From positions 1 through 64,000 of the forward strand of contig NZ_JBARWZ010000288.1 of NCBI RefSeq assembly GCF_049647105.1: a stretch of DNA of 64,000 nucleotides. The letters are read 5' to 3'. Below, piece after piece: positions 7,422 to 15,624 of this stretch (position 1 is the first letter of the stretch; the number at the start of each line of letters is the position of its first letter). Position numbers and translations under genes: made by a program. Below the pieces are notes generated by a model. The model saw only the letters and a program-made list of their open reading frames with translations, made no database searches and was not told the origin of the DNA. This DNA comes from Actinophytocola sp049647105. GTDB lineage: Bacteria > Actinomycetota > Actinomycetes > Mycobacteriales > Pseudonocardiaceae.

Positions 7422-8807
7422 ATGCCCGCCGATCGCGTCGACACCGTCGTCAGCCTGTGCAAGCGCAGGGGCTTCGTCTACCCGTGCGGGGAGATCTACG
7501 GCGGTACCCGGTCGGCGTGGGACTACGGGCCGCTCGGCGTCGAACTGAAGGACAACATCAAGCGCGAGTGGTGGCGCACGATGGTGCAGCGGCGCGAGGA
7601 CGTCGTCGGCATCGACTCGTCCGTGATCCTGCCCAAGCGGGTGTGGGAGGCCTCCGGGCACGTCTCCGCGTTCCACGACCCGCTGGCCGAGTGCACCGCG
7701 TGCCACAAGCGGTTCCGCGCCGACCAATTGGCCGAGGAGTACTCCGCGCGCAGCGGCACGAAGGTCACCGAGGCCGACCTGTCCGCCGTGCCGTGCCCGT
7801 ACTGCGGTGTCCGCGGCGGGTTCACCGAGCCGCGCGAGTTCAACATGATGCTCAAGACCCACCTTGGGCCGGTCGAGTCCGACGAGGGCCTGCACTACCT
7901 GCGGCCGGAGACCGCGCAGGGCATCTTCGTGAACTTCCTGAACGTGCTCACCACCTCGCGGCGCAGGCCCCCGTTCGGCATCGGGCAGATCGGCAAGTCG
8001 TTCCGCAACGAGATCACGCCGGGCAACTTCATCTTCCGGACCCGTGAGTTCGAGCAGATGGAGATGGAGTTCTTCGTCGAGCCCGGCAGCGACGAGGAGT
8101 GGCACCGGTACTGGATCGACGAGCGCATGCGCTGGTACACCGACCTCGGCATCAAGCCCGACAACCTGCGGTTCTACGAGCACCCGGCCGAGAAGCTGTC
8201 GCACTACTCCAAGCGCACGGTCGACATCGAGTACCGCTTCCAGTTCGGCGGCCAGGAGTGGGGTGAACTGGAGGGGATCGCCAACCGCGCCGACTTCGAC
8301 CTCACCACCCACACCAACCACTCCGGTGTGGACCTGTCGTACTTCGACCAGGCGACCAACTCGCGCTACCGGCCGTTCGTCATCGAGCCCGCCGCGGGCG
8401 TGGGTCGTCCCATGATGGCGTTCCTGCTCGACTCGTACCGCGAGGACGAGGCGCCCAACGCCAAGGGCGGCGTCGACAAGCGCTCCGTGCTCAGCCTCGA
8501 CCGCAGGCTCGCGCCGGTGAAGGCCGCGGTGCTGCCGCTGTCGCGCAACCCCGATCTCACGCCGAAGGCCCGCGACCTCGCCGCGTCTCTGCGCAAGTAC
8601 TGGAACATCGACTTCGACGACGCGGGTGCGATCGGTCGTAGATACCGCCGCCAGGACGAGATCGGCACCCCGTTCTGCGTGACCGTCGACTTCGACACGC
8701 TGCAGGACCAGGCCGTGACGGTCCGGGAGCGCGACTCGATGGTCCAGGAGCGGGTGTCGCTGGACAAGCTCCAGGGCTACCTGGCGGGTCAACTGCTCGG
8801 CTGCTGA
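7422..8807 (+). CDS. glyS: Glycine--tRNA ligase
   Basis: A 461-residue homodimeric class II glycyl-tRNA synthetase of the single-chain bacterial/archaeal type. It begins with the family hallmark KRRGFVYPCGEIYGG, has motif 2 in FRNEITPGNFIFRTREFEQM and motif 3 in the segment before SYREDEAPNAKGG, and a C-terminal anticodon-binding domain (LAPVKAAVLPLS onward). The zinc-like cysteines CTACHK and CPYCG lie in the inserted domain. ATG 7422 with GGAG at 7413-7416 sets the start; the upstream open frame is not coding-like. The smtB-zur-glyS arrangement matches Mycobacterium. Confidence 0.95.
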   Translation: MPADRVDTVVSLCKRRGFVYPCGEIYGGTRSAWDYGPLGVELKDNIKREWWRTMVQRREDVVGIDSSVILPKRVWEASGHVSAFHDPLAECTACHKRFRADQLAEEYSARSGTKVTEADLSAVPCPYCGVRGGFTEPREFNMMLKTHLGPVESDEGLHYLRPETAQGIFVNFLNVLTTSRRRPPFGIGQIGKSFRNEITPGNFIFRTREFEQMEMEFFVEPGSDEEWHRYWIDERMRWYTDLGIKPDNLRFYEHPAEKLSHYSKRTVDIEYRFQFGGQEWGELEGIANRADFDLTTHTNHSGVDLSYFDQATNSRYRPFVIEPAAGVGRPMMAFLLDSYREDEAPNAKGGVDKRSVLSLDRRLAPVKAAVLPLSRNPDLTPKARDLAASLRKYWNIDFDDAGAIGRRYRRQDEIGTPFCVTVDFDTLQDQAVTVRERDSMVQERVSLDKLQGYLAGQLLGC

Positions 8808-8891
8808 CCTTCTGCGGACCTTCCGCCCTGACGTTTGTCACGGTGAGGTGGTGACGCTCGGCCTGCGTGCCCTCGGTCCCCACGCAGCATC

Positions 8892-9854
8892 GTGGACAGC
8901 GTGAACACGAAACAGATCTCCCAGGGCGGCAGCAGGACCTCGGCGGGGACCGCGGTCATGCTGACCGGTCTGCGCAAGACCTATGGGGACGTCCGCGCGG
9001 TCGACGGGCTCGACCTGGTGATCGCGCCGGGCGAGGTGGTCGCGCTGCTCGGCCCGAACGGCGCAGGCAAGTCGACCACCGTCGACATGCTGCTCGGCCT
9101 GACGCGGCCCGACGCTGGCAACGTCACCATCTTCGGCTCGAGCCCGCACGACGCGGTCGCCACCGGCGCGATCGGCGCCATGTTGCAGGGCGGCGCCCTG
9201 CTCGACGACGCGACCGTCGGCGAGACCGTCGGCATGGTCGCCTCGCTGCACCGCAAGCCGATGCCGGTCGCGGAGGCGTTGCGCCGCAGCGGCATCTCCG
9301 ACCTCGTTGCCCGCCGCTGCAACAAGCTCTCCGGCGGCCAGAAGCAGCGCGTGCGGTTCGCCGTCGCCCTCGTGAGCGACCCGGACCTGCTCGTGCTCGA
9401 CGAGCCGACCGCGGCCATGGACGTCCAGAGCCGACGCGACTTCTGGAAGTCCATGCACGGCTTCACCAGCACCGGCCGCACGGTCCTGTTCGCCACCCAC
9501 TACCTGGAGGAGGCGGAGAACTACGCCGACCGCGTGGTCCTCATGCGTGCCGGGCGGATCGTGGCCGACGGCTCGGTCGCCGAGGTGACCTCGCTCGTGT
9601 CCGGCCGCGTCATCCGCGCCGCCGTGCCGGGCGCTGCCGAGGCAGCACTCGCCGTGCTGCCTGCGGTGACCGAGGTGGAGGTTCGCGCCGCCAAGGTGGC
9701 CATCTCCTCGCGCGACTCCGACACCACCCTGCGGGCCCTGCTCGCGACCTTCCCGCAGGCGCACGACATCGAGGTGACCGCCGTGGGCCTCGAAGGCGCC
9801 TTCCTTTCCCTCACCACCGGTGCCGACACCCGGAACGGAGCTGACCTGTCATGA
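8892..9854 (+). CDS. ABC transporter ATP-binding protein (drug-export type)
   Basis: A 320-residue ABC ATPase of the DrrA/CcmA group. Walker A is GPNGAGKST, the signature LSGGQKQR, Walker B LLVLDEPT, and the switch histidine lies in FATHYLEEAE. The last 70 residues form the C-terminal extension usual for ABC-2 exporter ATPases. GTG 8892 is taken as start; a second GTG lies three codons on. It overlaps the permease gene by 4 bases and is followed by a two-component system, an arrangement typical of exporters induced by their substrate. Confidence 0.9.
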   Translation: MDSVNTKQISQGGSRTSAGTAVMLTGLRKTYGDVRAVDGLDLVIAPGEVVALLGPNGAGKSTTVDMLLGLTRPDAGNVTIFGSSPHDAVATGAIGAMLQGGALLDDATVGETVGMVASLHRKPMPVAEALRRSGISDLVARRCNKLSGGQKQRVRFAVALVSDPDLLVLDEPTAAMDVQSRRDFWKSMHGFTSTGRTVLFATHYLEEAENYADRVVLMRAGRIVADGSVAEVTSLVSGRVIRAAVPGAAEAALAVLPAVTEVEVRAAKVAISSRDSDTTLRALLATFPQAHDIEVTAVGLEGAFLSLTTGADTRNGADLS

Positions 9855-10579
9855 GCTTCGGCTACCTCGCGGTCGAGGTGCGGCGCGTGCTGCGGAGCAC
9901 CCGGTTCCTGATCTTCTCCGTGGTTTTCCCCGTCCTGTTGTTCCTCCTCTACGTCGGGATCTTCGCGGCTGGTGACCGTGCGATCGTCGGCATCCTGATG
10001 GTCAACATGACCGCGTTCGGCGCCTTGTCCGCCACGTTGTTCGCGGGTGGCCGCCTCGCTGTCGAGCGTTCCGCCGGGTGGCAGCGACAGCTACGCCTCA
10101 CCCCGTTGACCGGCGCCGGCTACCTCACCGCCAAGGGCGTCACCGCGATGCTGCTCGCCCTGCCCGCCGTGGTGCTGGTGCCGTTGATCGGCGGCGTTGC
10201 CGAAGGCGTGGCGCTCGACGCGGCGGGCTGGATGCGTGTCACGGTCGGGATCTGGCTCGCCGTCATCCCGTTCGCCCTGATCGGGTTGCTCATCGGTCAG
10301 CTCGGCACGCCGGACGGCATCCAGCCGATCATGAGTCTCACGATGATGGTGATGAGCCTGCTCGGCGGCATCTTCATCCCCGTCGACACGATGCCGCCGT
10401 GGCTGCTCGACGTCGCGCAGATCCTCCCTTCGTACTGGCTCGGCCAGGTCGGCCGGGGTGCGGTGACCACCGACCTGTCGGTGGACCTCGGCAAGGCGGT
10501 GCTGGTGCTCGCCGTGTGGACGGTGGCGGTCGGCATCGGGGTGATCCGCCGGTACCGCCGCGACAGCGCGCGGGTGTGA
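9851..10579 (+). CDS. ABC-2 type transporter permease
   Basis: A 242-residue membrane protein with six predicted helices, starting with RSTRFLIFSVVFPVLLFLLY. The layout fits ABC-2 exporter permeases (DrrB-like). It is coupled by ATGA to the ATPase gene and should form a dimeric channel with it. The substrate cannot be read from sequence; antibiotics or lipids are both possible. Confidence 0.88.
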   Translation: MSFGYLAVEVRRVLRSTRFLIFSVVFPVLLFLLYVGIFAAGDRAIVGILMVNMTAFGALSATLFAGGRLAVERSAGWQRQLRLTPLTGAGYLTAKGVTAMLLALPAVVLVPLIGGVAEGVALDAAGWMRVTVGIWLAVIPFALIGLLIGQLGTPDGIQPIMSLTMMVMSLLGGIFIPVDTMPPWLLDVAQILPSYWLGQVGRGAVTTDLSVDLGKAVLVLAVWTVAVGIGVIRRYRRDSARV

Positions 10580-10598
10580 AGACGCCGGGAGTCGTACG

Positions 10599-11753
10599 GT
10601 GAACGTCGTGGCAGAGCAGCGGAAATCGGACGGGTGGGCGTGGCCTCAGCAACAGAGGTGGCCGCCCACCCGTGCTGGTCGTGTCGTGGGCATCGTGCTG
10701 CCGGTGATGGTCCTGTGTTACCTGGTGACCCCGCTTCACCAGGTGTTCGACGAACCACACACTGGGGTGGTCCGGTTCGCTGTCGTGTCGCTGGTCGTGG
10801 TCTACGCGGGTGTCTACATCGCGGTCGCCGTGCCCACCACGTGGCCGCCGCGATGGGCACGGGCCGTCGCGGTGATCGTGATGAGCGCCTGCGGGATCGG
10901 CCTGGCGGTGGTCCTCGGCCCCGACGACCTCGTCTTCATGACGTACGCGGTGTCCGCGGCGCTCATCCAGACCCCGCCGATGGCCGGTCTCCTGCTCGGC
11001 CTCGGCGCCACCACCGCTCTGCTGGTCGGTACCACCATCGCCGAAGGTGGCCCCGACCTGAACTCGGCGTCGATCCTCGTGGTCCTCACCGTCACCTTGT
11101 TCGGCACCAGGCAGGTGATCCTCTCCAACGCGGAGCTGCGGGCCGCCCGCGACGAGATCGCGACGCTGGCCGTCGCCGAGGAACGCGCCAGGATGGCCCG
11201 CGACCTGCACGATGTGCTCGGCCATAGTCTCACCACGATCACCGTGAAGGCCGGGCTGGCGCGGCGGATCCTCGAGAGCTCCGGCGACGGCGACAGGGCG
11301 ATCATCGAGCTGCGGGACGTCGAGCACCTGTCGCGCACCGCGCTCACCGAGGTGCGGTCGACCGTGTCGGGGTATCGCAAGGCGTCGCTGCCCGCGGAGC
11401 TCGTCGGCGCCAGGGTGGCGTTGGCCGCGGCGGAGATCACGGCCGACCTGCCGCACGCGGTCGACAACGTGCCTGCCGAGTTGCAGGAGCCTTTCGCGTA
11501 CGTACTTCGGGAGGGAGTCACGAACGTGATCAGGCACTCCGGCGCGCGGCGCTGCGAGGTGCGCCTTGGCCAGTCGTGGATCGAGATCCGCGACGACGGG
11601 ACGGGTGTTCACGGTGACGGCTCCTCCTCCGGCCACGGGCTCGGCGGTCTTACCGAACGGCTCGCGGCGGTCGGCGGGTCGCTGACGGCCGGGCCCGCGC
11701 CCGACGGCGGGTTCGTCGTGCGGGCGAGCGTGTCGTCGGTGGTGACCGCGTGA
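10599..11753 (+). CDS. Sensor histidine kinase, DesK/NarL-type
   Basis: A 384-residue kinase. The N-terminal half has five predicted membrane helices with very short loops, suggesting that it senses within the membrane. The HisKA_3 domain carries the phosphoacceptor H204 in ARDLHDVLGH; the ATPase domain has the N-box EGVTNVIRHSGA and G-box DDGTGVHGDG. GTG 10599 is the start. It overlaps the response regulator by 4 bases and follows the ABC exporter by 19 bases, so it probably senses the exported compound or membrane stress. Confidence 0.9.
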   Translation: MNVVAEQRKSDGWAWPQQQRWPPTRAGRVVGIVLPVMVLCYLVTPLHQVFDEPHTGVVRFAVVSLVVVYAGVYIAVAVPTTWPPRWARAVAVIVMSACGIGLAVVLGPDDLVFMTYAVSAALIQTPPMAGLLLGLGATTALLVGTTIAEGGPDLNSASILVVLTVTLFGTRQVILSNAELRAARDEIATLAVAEERARMARDLHDVLGHSLTTITVKAGLARRILESSGDGDRAIIELRDVEHLSRTALTEVRSTVSGYRKASLPAELVGARVALAAAEITADLPHAVDNVPAELQEPFAYVLREGVTNVIRHSGARRCEVRLGQSWIEIRDDGTGVHGDGSSSGHGLGGLTERLAAVGGSLTAGPAPDGGFVVRASVSSVVTA

Positions 11754-12355
11754 TCAGGGTCCTGCTGGCCGACGACCAGGCCTTGGTGCGTGGTGCGCTT
11801 GCCGCGATGCTCGGGCTGGAACCGGACATCGAGGTCGTGGCGCAGGTCAGCTCCGGCGACGACGTGGTGCGGTCGGCACGCGAGGCGAAGCCCGACGTGG
11901 CGCTGCTGGACGTGCAGATGCCGGGCAAGGACGGGATCACCGCGGCGGCGGAGCTGCATCGGGAGCTGCCTTCCTGTCGGATCGTGGTGTGCACGACGTT
12001 CGGTCGGCCCGGGTATCTCAGCCGGGCGATGGCGGCGGGTGCGGTCGGGTTCGTGGTGAAGGACGCGCCGCCGGAACAGCTGGTCGACGCGGTGCGGCGG
12101 GTCCACTCCGGACTCCGGGTCGTGGACCCGGCGCTGGCGGCCGAGTCGCTGGCCACGGGACAGAGCCCGCTGACCGACCGCGAGCGGGACGTGCTGCGGG
12201 TGGCCAGCTCCGGCGGCACCATCGCCGACGTGGCACGCACGCTGTCGCTGTCCCAGGGAACGGTCCGCAACCACCTGTCGGCCGCGATCGGCAAGACCGG
12301 GGCGCGGACACGTGCGGAGGCGGCGAAGCTCGCCGAGGACCGTGGCTGGCTCTGA
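11750..12355 (+). CDS. NarL-family response regulator
   Basis: A 201-residue regulator with a receiver domain (acidic pair D8/D9, phosphoacceptor D54 in LLDVQMPG) and a C-terminal LuxR-type HTH (LTDRERDVLRVASSG to HLSAAIGKTG). Partner of the kinase encoded just before it and likely activator of the 8892-12355 unit. Confidence 0.92.
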   Translation: MIRVLLADDQALVRGALAAMLGLEPDIEVVAQVSSGDDVVRSAREAKPDVALLDVQMPGKDGITAAAELHRELPSCRIVVCTTFGRPGYLSRAMAAGAVGFVVKDAPPEQLVDAVRRVHSGLRVVDPALAAESLATGQSPLTDRERDVLRVASSGGTIADVARTLSLSQGTVRNHLSAAIGKTGARTRAEAAKLAEDRGWL

Positions 12356-12481
12356 CCCGCCCGTCGCTTGTGGACGGACGAACACGCGGACCACCATGGG
12401 GCGCTGCGAGTGCCGCCATCACCCCGAGCTGTCACGTCCCGTCGGTGACGGTTCGGTGAGCACCGTGCCCGCGTGGAGCCG

Positions 12482-12964
12482 TCAGCTCGTGCGGACGTGG
12501 AGGTGCCCGGGTAATGGCCAGGGCGGGGTCGCGGGCAGCGTTTCCTTCAGCAGGAAGCCGGACTTCTCGGCGACGCGACAGGACGCCGCGTTGTCGGTCT
12601 GGTGGCGGAGTTCCAGTGTGGTGGCGCCGTTGCCGAGTGCCCAGTCCGCCAGTGCGCGGACGCCCCGGGAGGCCACGTCGCGGCCGCGGGCGTGGGCCGC
12701 TGTCCAGTAGCCGACCTCGACCCGGCGCTTCACCACCACGCAGCCGACGAGCCGCTCATCGTCGACGACGGCGAAGCTGTGCCGGTTGCCCGTCTGCCAA
12801 CCTTCTTGCTGGGCCGCCACCCACGCGGTCGCTTCTTCCGTTGTGGTGACCGGAACCCGCACCCAGCGGCGCATCGCAGGGTCGCGGTAGATCGCCACGA
12901 GCGCGGCCGCGTCGCTGTCCTCCCACTGGCGCAGGACAAGGCCTTCGGCCGTCAGCGTGGTCAT
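12482..12964 (-). CDS. GNAT-family N-acetyltransferase
   Basis: A 160-residue GCN5-related acetyltransferase of the RimJ/RimL type: LVLRQWEDSDAAALVAIY at the start, GYWTAAHARGRDVASRGVRAL as the acetyl-CoA-binding motif A and LELRHQTDNAASCRVAEKSGF near the end. ATG 12964 overlaps the stop of the VOC gene by 4 bases; the longer open frame upstream lies inside that gene. Last gene of a five-frame minus-strand run. The substrate is unknown. Confidence 0.85.
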   Translation of the reverse strand: MTTLTAEGLVLRQWEDSDAAALVAIYRDPAMRRWVRVPVTTTEEATAWVAAQQEGWQTGNRHSFAVVDDERLVGCVVVKRRVEVGYWTAAHARGRDVASRGVRALADWALGNGATTLELRHQTDNAASCRVAEKSGFLLKETLPATPPWPLPGHLHVRTS

Positions 12965-13473
12965 CGGTCCACCACCTGACAGAAGCGGATGACGTTGGCG
13001 AACGGGTCGATGATCGTCAGGGTCGGGCCACCCGGCGCGTGTTCGTCGACGCCCGGTCGTTGCCGAGGATGGTTCTTGGCCGACAGCTCGCCGTGCAGGG
13101 CGTGGACGTCGGTCACCGGTACCCACACCGCGGAGCCAGGTGTGCCGTCGCCGTGGTGCTCGGACAGGTCGATGACGAGCTGGTCACGTCGAATCCTTGT
13201 GTACAGCGGCATGCCGGGTTCGAAGCGGTGCTCCCACTCGACGGTGCAGCCGAGGTAGTCGACGTAGAACTCGCGTGCCATGGCCTCGTCGAAGATGCGG
13301 AGGATCGGCACCGCGGTGCCGATGTCGCCCGCGAGTTTCGCCGACGCCGTGTTCCAGTCCCGGTGGCCGAGCTGGTGAGCAACGATCTCCAGCGCCTTGC
13401 TGTGGCTGAGGTCGGGAACGTCCGCGCGCAGCGCTCGGGCGGCACGTTTGGCTTCGAAAAGGGGAATGGTCAT
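12961..13473 (-). CDS. VOC/glyoxalase superfamily protein
   Basis: A 170-residue protein with two parts: an N-terminal helical segment (residues 1-55, with HSKALEIVAHQLGHRDWNTA) and a vicinal-oxygen-chelate domain (VPILRIFDEAMAREFYVDYLG to IDPFANVIRF), resembling bleomycin-resistance/glyoxalase-fold proteins. ATG 13473 is preferred; a GTG four codons upstream is possible. It is translationally coupled to the GNAT gene. It may bind or modify a small toxic compound. Confidence 0.8.
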   Translation of the reverse strand: MTIPLFEAKRAARALRADVPDLSHSKALEIVAHQLGHRDWNTASAKLAGDIGTAVPILRIFDEAMAREFYVDYLGCTVEWEHRFEPGMPLYTRIRRDQLVIDLSEHHGDGTPGSAVWVPVTDVHALHGELSAKNHPRQRPGVDEHAPGGPTLTIIDPFANVIRFCQVVDR

Positions 13474-13661
13474 GAGATCACCCACGTGTTCCGGTGCCGT
13501 GCTGCCGCAGCGCCCGCGTTGCTGACGGTGGCACCGTGTGTCGTCGGTGACCGTTGGCTCGTCCCGATGTGTTCACCATGCCGTGTCCAGCGCGGGCGGC
13601 GGGTCACATCGAACCCACTGACGAGCCTACCGCCGCCGGGTGGTGCGGTGGTCGGGTTCAT
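13470..13661 (-). CDS. Possible 63-codon gene linked by overlaps on both sides
   Basis: An ATG overlaps the stop of the 59-codon gene (ATGA) and its own stop overlaps the start of the VOC gene (ATGA). The predicted product is Thr/Arg/Ala-rich and matches no family I know. The double overlap is suggestive, but the composition is not convincingly coding, so this may be untranslated spacer. Confidence 0.25.
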   Translation of the reverse strand: MNPTTAPPGGGRLVSGFDVTRRPRWTRHGEHIGTSQRSPTTHGATVSNAGAAAARHRNTWVIS

Positions 13662-13837
13662 GGCGTCTCCAACGGGTTGTCGTGCGAGGTGGACAGCAGG
13701 AGCCGTTCCTCAGGTGAGGTCAGGTTGCGCACCAGGCGTGCGCCCAGCGCGGGTGGTTCGCAGGCGAGCTGGTGCAGGAGCGTGCGCAGCCGGGTGGCCG
13801 CCGCGGTGTTCGTCAGGACCTGGGCGTCGTCACTCAT
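13658..13837 (-). CDS. 59-codon protein of unknown function
   Basis: A 59-residue product (MSDDAQVLTNTAAATRLRTL at its start) with a helical middle and a charged end (SPEERLLLSTSHDNP). Its ATG lies inside the last codons of the DUF559-like gene (8-base overlap), implying coupled translation. Codon pattern and amino-acid composition look genuine. Position between a nuclease-like gene and a VOC gene gives no clear role. Confidence 0.55.
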   Translation of the reverse strand: MSDDAQVLTNTAAATRLRTLLHQLACEPPALGARLVRNLTSPEERLLLSTSHDNPLETP

Positions 13838-14783
13838 GGGCGGTCACGTCCGGGCGTGGGCGGGTGGCGGCCTGGTCGTAGGCGCCGCGTAGCAGTTCGG
13901 CGACCGCGGTGGGATCGTCGCGCAGTTGCGTCGGCGGGGTGTGCACCACGAGCACGCCGCAGGCGGTCAGCCTGGCCGCCCTGCGCAGCGTCGACTTGGC
14001 GTCCGCGGCGGAGAGGTCGAACGCATAGGAGTCGACCTCCCACGCCAGCCCGACCTCGTCCCACCACGCGTCGGCGGTCGCCACGTGCGAGCCGTTCGCC
14101 GACGTGATCGGGACCCGCCAGGCGGGCTGGACCAGACCCGCCTGCTGGACCAGGCGTTTCGCCCAGCCTTGCGCCACCGAGCGCACCTTGTCGTCGATCT
14201 CGGCCAGCATGCGGCGGGGGAGCGCGGTGCCCCGGGCGCCCACCCGGTCGAGCTCGTCGCGCAGCGTCGCCGGGGTGACCTTGCCGCGGTAGATCGACTC
14301 GCCAAGCAGCGCGCGGACGTGTTCGGCTGCCTTCGCACGGCGACAGGTGTCGATCGTCGCTCTCGGTAGCGGGGCCACCGGGAAACCGGCGAGGTGCAGT
14401 GGTTCCGGAAGCTGGTGGGTGCGTTCGAAGAGGACGCCGTCCACCAGCCTGGGTTGTCGGCGCGGCGGGACGAGCAGGTGCACCGGTCCGTCCAGCCTCG
14501 CGGCCGTCATGTCGTGCAGTGCCAGCGCGTCCACCCCGGTCAGCACGGCCTCCGGGCCCGCGACGGTGAGCGCGGCGTGGATGCGCTGGATCCTGCTCGG
14601 CGGCTGGTTCGTGAGCAGCACCAGCCCCGACTCCAGTCGCTGCCACGGACCGCCCGCCCGGCATCGCTCGTGGATCGCGCGGCCGGTGAGGCCCAGCGCG
14701 ATGAGTTCGGTGGCGGGTGCCACGAGGTGGTCGAAGACGCGTGGGATGGCGTCGAGGTCCAGGAGTGCTCGGTTGTCGTTCAC
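13830..14783 (-). CDS. DUF559-like / AbiEi-antitoxin-like protein
   Basis: A 317-residue protein from GTG 14783 (325 if GTG 14807 is used). The first half resembles the winged-helix/AbiEi-like part of many actinobacterial proteins (ALGLTGRAIHERCRAGGPW, LTGVDALALHDM). The C-terminal part has ADAWWDEVGLAWEVDSYAFD, the D...ExD arrangement of the Vsr/PD-(D/E)XK-like DUF559 fold, followed by ARLTACGVLVVHTPP. The family is common in multiple copies in actinomycetes; a nuclease or toxin-antitoxin function is inferred only from fold resemblance. It heads the overlapping minus-strand unit. Confidence 0.7.
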   Translation of the reverse strand: MNDNRALLDLDAIPRVFDHLVAPATELIALGLTGRAIHERCRAGGPWQRLESGLVLLTNQPPSRIQRIHAALTVAGPEAVLTGVDALALHDMTAARLDGPVHLLVPPRRQPRLVDGVLFERTHQLPEPLHLAGFPVAPLPRATIDTCRRAKAAEHVRALLGESIYRGKVTPATLRDELDRVGARGTALPRRMLAEIDDKVRSVAQGWAKRLVQQAGLVQPAWRVPITSANGSHVATADAWWDEVGLAWEVDSYAFDLSAADAKSTLRRAARLTACGVLVVHTPPTQLRDDPTAVAELLRGAYDQAATRPRPDVTAHE

Positions 14784-14835
14784 ACCCGCAAGCAAACCCG
14801 AAGCCACCGGCTCCCGCCGCCCCTCAAGATCGTCA

Positions 14836-14863
14836 TGTGGACAACTGCACCGGCTGTGGACAA
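14836..14863 (-). promoter_or_regulatory. Two DnaA-box-like nonamers
   Basis: TGTGGACAA occurs at 14836-14844 and 14855-14863 (reverse complement of TTGTCCACA), centres 19 bp apart, in the intergenic region between the DUF559-like gene and a DUF218 gene. Same nonamer as in 5942-6040, and the same orientation relative to the neighbouring minus-strand gene start. Confidence 0.5.
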
Positions 14864-14955
14864 CTCACCGTCAAGCAACCTCCACCACCCCACCCGCGTC
14901 AGGGCTCGCGGGTAACATCCGAAGTTTTGGATACGCGTCTGGAAGGATGGCGGGA

Positions 14956-15615
14956 GTGAGCCACGACGAGCCGAGACCCGTGCGCAGGTTCCTGCGGCGC
15001 CTCGTCCTCGGTGTGCTCATGGTCGGTCTGCTCGTCGTCGGCGGCACCGGGTTCCGGGTCTGGCAGGTTGCCCGCGGTGACGACCGCGCGACCGCCGATG
15101 TGGTGCTCGTCCTCGGCGCCGCCCAGTACGCGGGCACCCCGTCGAAGGTCCTCGAAGCCCGGTTGCGGCACGCAAAGAACCTCTACGACGAGGGCGTCGC
15201 GCCCTACATCGTCACGACCGGCGGCAACCAGCCCGGCGACACGTACACGGAGGCCGCGGCCGGCGTCCGCTGGCTCACCGAGCACGGCGTGCCGGAGGAC
15301 CATGTCATCCCGGTCGGCGAGGGCAACGACACCCTGGGCAGTATCAAGGCCGCCGCCGAGGAGATCCACGACCACGGCTGGAAGAGCGCGGTGATCGTGA
15401 GCGATCCGTGGCACTCGCTGCGTGCCAGGACCATGGCGTCCGACCTCGGCCTCGACGCGTGGTCATCGCCGACGCACAGCGGCCCGATCGTCCAGACCAG
15501 GCAGACGCAGGTCCGCTACATCCTGTACGAGACCGCGGCGCTCCTGTACTACCGCGCGACCAAGGCGCCCGCCGACAACATCGGTGTGCCTGGAAATGTC
15601 GGCGCGGACAAGTAG
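14956..15615 (+). CDS. YdcF/SanA-type DUF218 membrane protein
   Basis: A 219-residue protein with a basic N terminus, one transmembrane helix (VLGVLMVGLLVVGGTGF) and a DUF218 domain: DVVLVLGAAQYAGTPSKVLEARLRHA, VTTGGNQPGD, EGNDTLGSI and SDPWHSLRARTMA. SanA-like proteins influence envelope permeability; ElyC is a relative. GTG 14956 is chosen because GGAAGG at 14941-14946 is 9 bases before it, whereas the ATG at 14947 touches that box. Confidence 0.8.
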   Translation: MSHDEPRPVRRFLRRLVLGVLMVGLLVVGGTGFRVWQVARGDDRATADVVLVLGAAQYAGTPSKVLEARLRHAKNLYDEGVAPYIVTTGGNQPGDTYTEAAAGVRWLTEHGVPEDHVIPVGEGNDTLGSIKAAAEEIHDHGWKSAVIVSDPWHSLRARTMASDLGLDAWSSPTHSGPIVQTRQTQVRYILYETAALLYYRATKAPADNIGVPGNVGADK

Positions 15616-15624
15616 CCTCCCCGC

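Noticed and set aside
12356..12481. Terminator between convergent response regulator and GNAT genes
   Set aside because: Only a weak 5-bp stem near 12433-12451 is visible; not strong enough to call.
13830..14783. Type IV toxin-antitoxin or phage-defence cassette
   Set aside because: Only the AbiEi/DUF559-like protein is found; no nucleotidyltransferase toxin partner lies next to it.
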